NCBI RefSeq assembly: GCF_000744785.1
Contig: NZ_JQMO01000002.1
Span: 434,001 to 498,000 of the forward strand
Direction: 5' to 3'
Source: Kitasatospora azatica KCTC 9699
GTDB lineage: Bacteria; Actinomycetota; Actinomycetes; Streptomycetales; Streptomycetaceae
Length of the DNA: 64,000 nucleotides
Part shown: positions 60,504-64,000 of the stretch, piece by piece
Position numbering within the stretch: the stretch's first letter is position 1
How the letters are laid out: each line of letters begins with the position of its first letter
Notes under the pieces: model-generated
What the model saw: the letters and a program-made list of their open reading frames with translations, nothing else
What the model was told of the DNA's origin: nothing
Database searches by the model: none
Position numbers and translations under genes: made by a program

Positions 60504-62255
60504 TCAGTCCTCGACGGGGCCGAGGTCGGATGTCGCGCGCAGGTCGACGGTGCGGGTCAGCCGGGCGGCGTGCAGTTCCAGCACGGTGATCTCGTTGGAC
60601 CCCGGGCGCAGGACGGGGCCGGGCAGGTAGAGCGAGCGCTGGGGGCCGCGGGACCAGAAGCGGCCGAGGTGGAAGCCGTTGACCCAGACGTTGCCCTTGG
60701 TCCAGCCCGGCAGGTGGACGAAGGTGTCGGCCGGTGCGTCGACCACGAAGGTGCCGCGGTGGAAGGCCGGGCCGACGACGGGTTCGGCGCCGCCGGTGAA
60801 GGCGAGGCCGCTGAGTGAGGTGAGGGGAAGCGACTGGTTGGTCCAGCCGGTGAGTTCGCTGCCGTTGAGGTGGACCTTGCCGAGGAGCCCCTTGCGGTCG
60901 TGGATGCCGGGTCCGTAGTTGACCCGGCCCTGGTTCTCCACCAGCAGGCGCAGGACGCTGCCCGGGCGGGGGACGGTGAGCGCGATGGCGTGCTCGTGGT
61001 TCTCGCGCTCCAGGACGCCCACGGGCTGGCCGTCGATGAAGACCTGGGCTCGGTCGCGGACCTCCTCGACCTCCAGCAGGGCGGGGCCCGCGGTGGGCAG
61101 GACGGTCTCGTAGAGGACGAACCCGAAGTCCTGGCCGAGCTCCTCCATCGTGAGCGGCTGCTCCGAGGACACCGGGGCGTCCGGAAGGGGCAGGTTGTCG
61201 AACAGCGGAGCGCTCTCGGTCAGGGCGATGCCGGGCACGGCGAGCTTCGTGCCGCACCCGGGTGTCGGCTGGGGCGGCACGGGGGCGTACTTGGCGATGA
61301 CCTCGCGGAAGGCCCGGTACTTCTCGGTGGGGTCGCCGCTCTCGTCGAGCGGGGCGTCGTAGTCGTAGGAGCTGACGGTGGGTCGGTAGGTGTGCTTGTC
61401 GTTGGCGCCGTTGGTGAAGCCGAAGCTGGTGCCGCCGTGGAACATGTACAGGTTGACCGAGGCACCCGTCGACAGCAGGTCGTCCAACTCCTGTGCGGCC
61501 TCGGCGGGATCGCGCACCACATGGCGGGATCCCCAGCGGTCGAACCAGCCGTTCCAGAACTCGCTGCACATCAGCGGGCCAGTGGGCTGGTGGGCGCGCA
61601 GGGCAGCGAGCCCACGCGCGGACTGGCTGCCGAAGTTGGCGGTGGCGAGCGTGCCGGGGAGTGCTCCACGGTCGAGGTCGGCGGGCTGGTCGCAGGTGAA
61701 GAGGGGTACGTCGACGCCGAGTCGGCGCAGGAGGGCGGCGAGGTGGGCGAGATGGGCGGCGTCGCCGTCGTAGGCGCCGTACTCGTTCTCCACCTGCACC
61801 GCGAGGACGGGGCCGCCGCGGGTGGCCAGCCGGTCCAGCAGCGGGGGGAGCAGCCGGCCGAAGTAGCTGTCCACGGCGGTGAGGTACTTCGGGTCCTGGC
61901 TGCGCAGCCGGATGTCGGGGTCGGTCAGCAGCCAGGACGGCAGGCCGCCGCCTTCCCACTCGGCGCAGATGTACGGCCCGGGACGCAGCAGGACGTGGAG
62001 CCCTTCGGCTGCGGCGAGGTCGAGGAACGCCGGGAGGTCGAGCTCCGCGTCGAGGCGGAAGGTGTCGGGCCGGGGCTGGTGGAGGTTCCACGGGACGTAG
62101 GTCTCGACCGTGTTGAGGCCCATCAGGCGGGCCTTGCGCAGGCGGTCGGCCCAGTGGTCGGGGTGGATGCGGAAGTAGTGCAGGCCGCCGGAGATGATCC
62201 GGAACGGCTCGCCGTCGAGAATGAAGTCGTCGCCTTGGATCTGCAGGACGGGCAT
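60504..62255 (-). CDS. GH35 beta-galactosidase
   Basis: 583-aa intracellular beta-galactosidase. GH35 TIM barrel about residues 8-330: SGGLHYFRIHPDHW, NTVETYVPWNLHQP, GPYICAEWEGGGLPSW, acid/base Glu158 in VENEYG and nucleophile Glu232 in SEFWNGW. Beta-sandwich domains with a galactose-binding fold end the protein (NVWVNGFHLGRFWSRGPQ). It would remove beta-galactose from glycans whose fucose has been cleaved, for example Fuc-alpha-1,2-Gal units. It is 37 bp after the binding-protein gene on the same strand, so it likely acts on the sugar imported by that system. Confidence 0.93.
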   Translation of the reverse strand: MPVLQIQGDDFILDGEPFRIISGGLHYFRIHPDHWADRLRKARLMGLNTVETYVPWNLHQPRPDTFRLDAELDLPAFLDLAAAEGLHVLLRPGPYICAEWEGGGLPSWLLTDPDIRLRSQDPKYLTAVDSYFGRLLPPLLDRLATRGGPVLAVQVENEYGAYDGDAAHLAHLAALLRRLGVDVPLFTCDQPADLDRGALPGTLATANFGSQSARGLAALRAHQPTGPLMCSEFWNGWFDRWGSRHVVRDPAEAAQELDDLLSTGASVNLYMFHGGTSFGFTNGANDKHTYRPTVSSYDYDAPLDESGDPTEKYRAFREVIAKYAPVPPQPTPGCGTKLAVPGIALTESAPLFDNLPLPDAPVSSEQPLTMEELGQDFGFVLYETVLPTAGPALLEVEEVRDRAQVFIDGQPVGVLERENHEHAIALTVPRPGSVLRLLVENQGRVNYGPGIHDRKGLLGKVHLNGSELTGWTNQSLPLTSLSGLAFTGGAEPVVGPAFHRGTFVVDAPADTFVHLPGWTKGNVWVNGFHLGRFWSRGPQRSLYLPGPVLRPGSNEITVLELHAARLTRTVDLRATSDLGPVED

Positions 62256-62292
62256 GGTGCGGGGTGCTCCGTAAGTCGTTTCTGGAGTGCGG

Positions 62293-63636
62293 TTACCGGC
62301 CGGTGCTGAAGCCCTGGTCGGTGCCGTACTTGACGGATGCGTCCTGCCAGGCCTTCAGGCCGGAGGTGAGCGTGGTGGAGGAGACGTACGCCTTGCCGAC
62401 CGTGTCGTTGAAGATCGAGTTGGCGTAGACCTGGTACGGCAGGTACTGCCAGCCGGTCGCCACGTTCTTGGCCGAGTCCGAGAAGATCTTGTTGGCCTGC
62501 TGTCCGCCGAAGTACGGGAAGGCGGTGTCCAGGAAGGCCTGGGAGTCGAGGTCGGCCGTGGTGGCGGGGAAGGCGCCGCCCTTGATCCGGTCCTGCACCC
62601 CGTCCCCGGCGTTCGCGAACTTCAGGAAGGCGTAGGCGAGGTCCTGCTGGGCGCTGGACTTCATGACGGCGAGTGAGCTTCCGCCGTTCTCGGCGCTGGC
62701 GGTCTGACCCTGCTGCCACTGCGGCAGCGGGGCGACGCGCCAGTCACCCGAGGCCGAGGGGACGCCGGAGACGAGGTTGGCGGGCATCCAGGCGCCGATC
62801 GCGAGGGTGGCGATGGTGCCGTCGCCCAGGCCCTTGTACCACTGGTCGCTCCAGGAGGTGACGGGCGCCACCAGGTGGTCGGAGAGCAGCTTCTGCCAGG
62901 TGCCGGCGAACTTCGCGCTCCCCGCGTCGGTGAAGTCGACGGAGACCTTGGTGCCGTTCACCTTGTAGGGACGGCCCCCGGCCTGCCAGATCATGGTGGT
63001 GGTGAAGCCGGCGTCACCGGCGTCGTTGGTGATGTAGGCGTTCGGGTTGGCGGCGTGCAGCTTGGCGGCGTCGTCGACGTACTCGTCCCAGGTGGTGGGC
63101 ACCTTGAGCTGGTACTGGTCGAAGACCTTCTTGTTGTAGAAGAGCGCCATCGGCCCGGAGTCCATCGGCAGTGCGTAGACGCCGCCGTTGATGCTGACGG
63201 AGTTCCACGGTCCGGGCGAGTACTGCTTGGAGAGGTCGGACGCTCCGTACTTGGAGAGGTCCTGCAGCGACTTGCCGAGCGCGAACTGACCCAGCGCGTA
63301 GTACTCGACCTGGGCGACGTCGGGGGCACCGTTGCCGGCCTGGATCGCGTTCTGCAGGGCGGTGTACTGCTTGTCGCCGGTGCCCGCGTTGACCAGATTG
63401 ACGTGCACCTTGGGGTACTTGGCCTCGAAGTCGGTGACGACCTGCTTGAGGGTGGGCTCCCACGCCCACACCGTGATCGTGCCGCCCTTGTCGAGGGCCG
63501 CGTCGAGGCTCGAGGCGGACACCGGGCCGGAACCGGAGCCGGCGGTGGAGCTGCTGCTGCAGGCGGTGAGGGCGAGCGCGGCGGCGCACACCAGGGCGAG
63601 GCCGCCCAGCGGGTGGCGAACTGTCTTGGTTCTCAT
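62293..63636 (-). CDS. Sugar ABC transporter substrate-binding lipoprotein
   Basis: 447-aa family 1 solute-binding lipoprotein. The signal peptide ends at lipobox LTAC. Typical parts are ITVWAWEPTLKQVVTDFEAKYPKVHVNLV and ALPMDSGPMALFYNKKVF. GGAG lies 8 bp before the ATG at 63636. The GH35 gene follows it by 37 bp and a permease gene precedes it, so it probably binds a galactose-containing oligosaccharide. A 165-bp hairpin element lies between the permease stop and this gene. Confidence 0.9.
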   Translation of the reverse strand: MRTKTVRHPLGGLALVCAAALALTACSSSSTAGSGSGPVSASSLDAALDKGGTITVWAWEPTLKQVVTDFEAKYPKVHVNLVNAGTGDKQYTALQNAIQAGNGAPDVAQVEYYALGQFALGKSLQDLSKYGASDLSKQYSPGPWNSVSINGGVYALPMDSGPMALFYNKKVFDQYQLKVPTTWDEYVDDAAKLHAANPNAYITNDAGDAGFTTTMIWQAGGRPYKVNGTKVSVDFTDAGSAKFAGTWQKLLSDHLVAPVTSWSDQWYKGLGDGTIATLAIGAWMPANLVSGVPSASGDWRVAPLPQWQQGQTASAENGGSSLAVMKSSAQQDLAYAFLKFANAGDGVQDRIKGGAFPATTADLDSQAFLDTAFPYFGGQQANKIFSDSAKNVATGWQYLPYQVYANSIFNDTVGKAYVSSTTLTSGLKAWQDASVKYGTDQGFSTGR

Positions 63637-63686
63637 CTCAGTCACTCCGATATCGCGGGTGGGTTGGAGCAGGCGGGCGGGGGTCC

Positions 63687-63851
63687 GGGGCCTGTCTGAC
63701 AATTCGCGTCGGATCAGGCCGGGTCGTTCGGTGCGTGCTCTCGGCGTGCGGCAGGGACGCCCTCGTAGCGGAGCTACTTGGGCGTTTCGGCCGTGCGGCG
63801 AGAGTGCGTGCCGGGCGGGCCGGACCCGGCGGGAATTGTCAGACAGGCCCC
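63687..63851. repeat. 165-bp hairpin element with 19-bp perfect terminal inverted repeats
   Basis: GGGGCCTGTCTGACAATTC (63687-63705) is the exact reverse complement of 63833-63851. The interior also folds on itself: GTAGC-GGA-GCTAC in the centre, ACGCCC/GGGCGT beside it, and two about 22-base arms that pair with mainly G-T wobble changes. The whole element can form one long stem. I recall similar sequences scattered in Streptomyces genomes, which suggests a MITE-like or REP-like family. Confidence 0.8.
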
Positions 63852-63862
63852 AGGGAGCCGGG

Positions 63863-64000
63863 TCACTCCTTGACGCTTCCTGCGGCCAGGCCGGACTGCC
63901 AGTACCGCTGGAGCAGGAGGAACGCCGCGACCAGGGGGAGGATGGTGAGCAGGGACCCGGTGATCACCAGGTTGAACACGGGCTGTCCGCCCGCGGTGGC
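63863..64000 (-). CDS. Sugar ABC transporter permease (MalG type), C-terminal end only
   Basis: The last 45 residues of a permease; the start lies beyond base 64000. The visible part has a final hydrophobic segment (LLTILPLVAAFLLLQRYWQ) and the ending GLAAGSVKE, typical of MalG-type carbohydrate permeases. It belongs to the importer with the binding protein at 62293-63636. Confidence 0.85.
   Translation of the reverse strand, partial: ATAGGQPVFNLVITGSLLTILPLVAAFLLLQRYWQSGLAAGSVKE

Noticed and set aside
25534..62255. Search for an enolase-superfamily or IlvD/EDD dehydratase
   Set aside because: No frame in the window carries the expected motifs, so none was annotated.

Overview
This is 64 kb of chromosome from a high-GC actinomycete, most likely Streptomyces, Kitasatospora or a close relative. 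Coding frames have almost only G or C in third position, GTG starts and 4-base ATGA/GTGA gene overlaps are common, a mycothiol-dependent-type enzyme is present, and secreted enzymes carry CBM2, CBM13 and F5/8-type modules. No tRNA, rRNA, CRISPR array, insertion sequence or phage gene was seen.

Left part (1-11.6 kb): a cytosolic amide and hydantoin module. It holds a hydantoinase/dihydropyrimidinase (cut by the window edge), a beta-ureidopropionase-like nitrilase, a TetR regulator, and a gamma-glutamyltransferase with a pentapeptide repeat. A polar amino-acid ABC importer is divergent from these. Next come a DUF6629-like membrane protein, a DinB/maleylpyruvate-isomerase-type protein, a VOC protein, an ECF sigma factor with a SnoaL tail, and an unrecognised protein.

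Middle-left (11.7-24.2 kb): plant-polysaccharide functions. There is a xylose-type ABC importer (xylFGH) followed by a ROK regulator, a polysaccharide deacetylase, a secreted CBM2 arabinofuranosidase-like enzyme, a second ROK regulator, and a secreted beta-helix (GH141-like) glycosidase. After them lies a short decayed region with strong hairpins, a 26-codon ORF and a TPR pseudogene.

Core (25.5-62 kb): a large locus for fucosylated glycans. One 15.6-kb minus-strand run (41138 to 25534) encodes an ABC sugar importer, an unrecognised 661-aa protein, a sugar mutarotase, a lactonase, sugar dehydrogenases, KDPG-type aldolase, KDG-type kinase, an L-fucose-dehydrogenase-like AKR, a diketo-acid hydrolase, an SDR and LutABC lactate oxidation. 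This matches non-phosphorylated L-fucose oxidation to pyruvate and L-lactate, except that no sugar-acid dehydratase is present. Flanking it are a GntR/FadR regulator, a GH29 fucosidase with two F5/8 modules and a SpoIIE-type phosphatase. A second minus-strand operon (56809 to 47595) follows: GntR, a second lactonase, LarA, glycerate kinase, LarB, LarC, LarE and a GH95 fucosidase. This is a complete nickel-pincer racemase/epimerase module inside a fucose locus. Divergent from it are a catalytically degenerate SDR and a GH151-like fucosidase.

Right end (59.7-64 kb): a beta-helix pseudogene, a GH35 beta-galactosidase, and another sugar ABC importer. A 165-bp hairpin element separates that importer's permease and binding-protein genes.

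A recurrent imperfect palindrome, TGATnCATCnGATGnATCA, lies upstream of all the fucosidase transcription units and the beta-helix pseudogene. This suggests one regulon, probably run by the FadR-type regulator at 56066-56809. The likely logic is that extracellular and intracellular glycosidases (GH29, GH95, GH141, GH151, GH35) release fucose and galactose, ABC systems import the sugars, the oxidative pathway yields pyruvate and lactate, LutABC oxidises lactate, and the Lar enzyme interconverts a 2-hydroxy-acid stereocentre for a downstream enzyme such as glycerate kinase.
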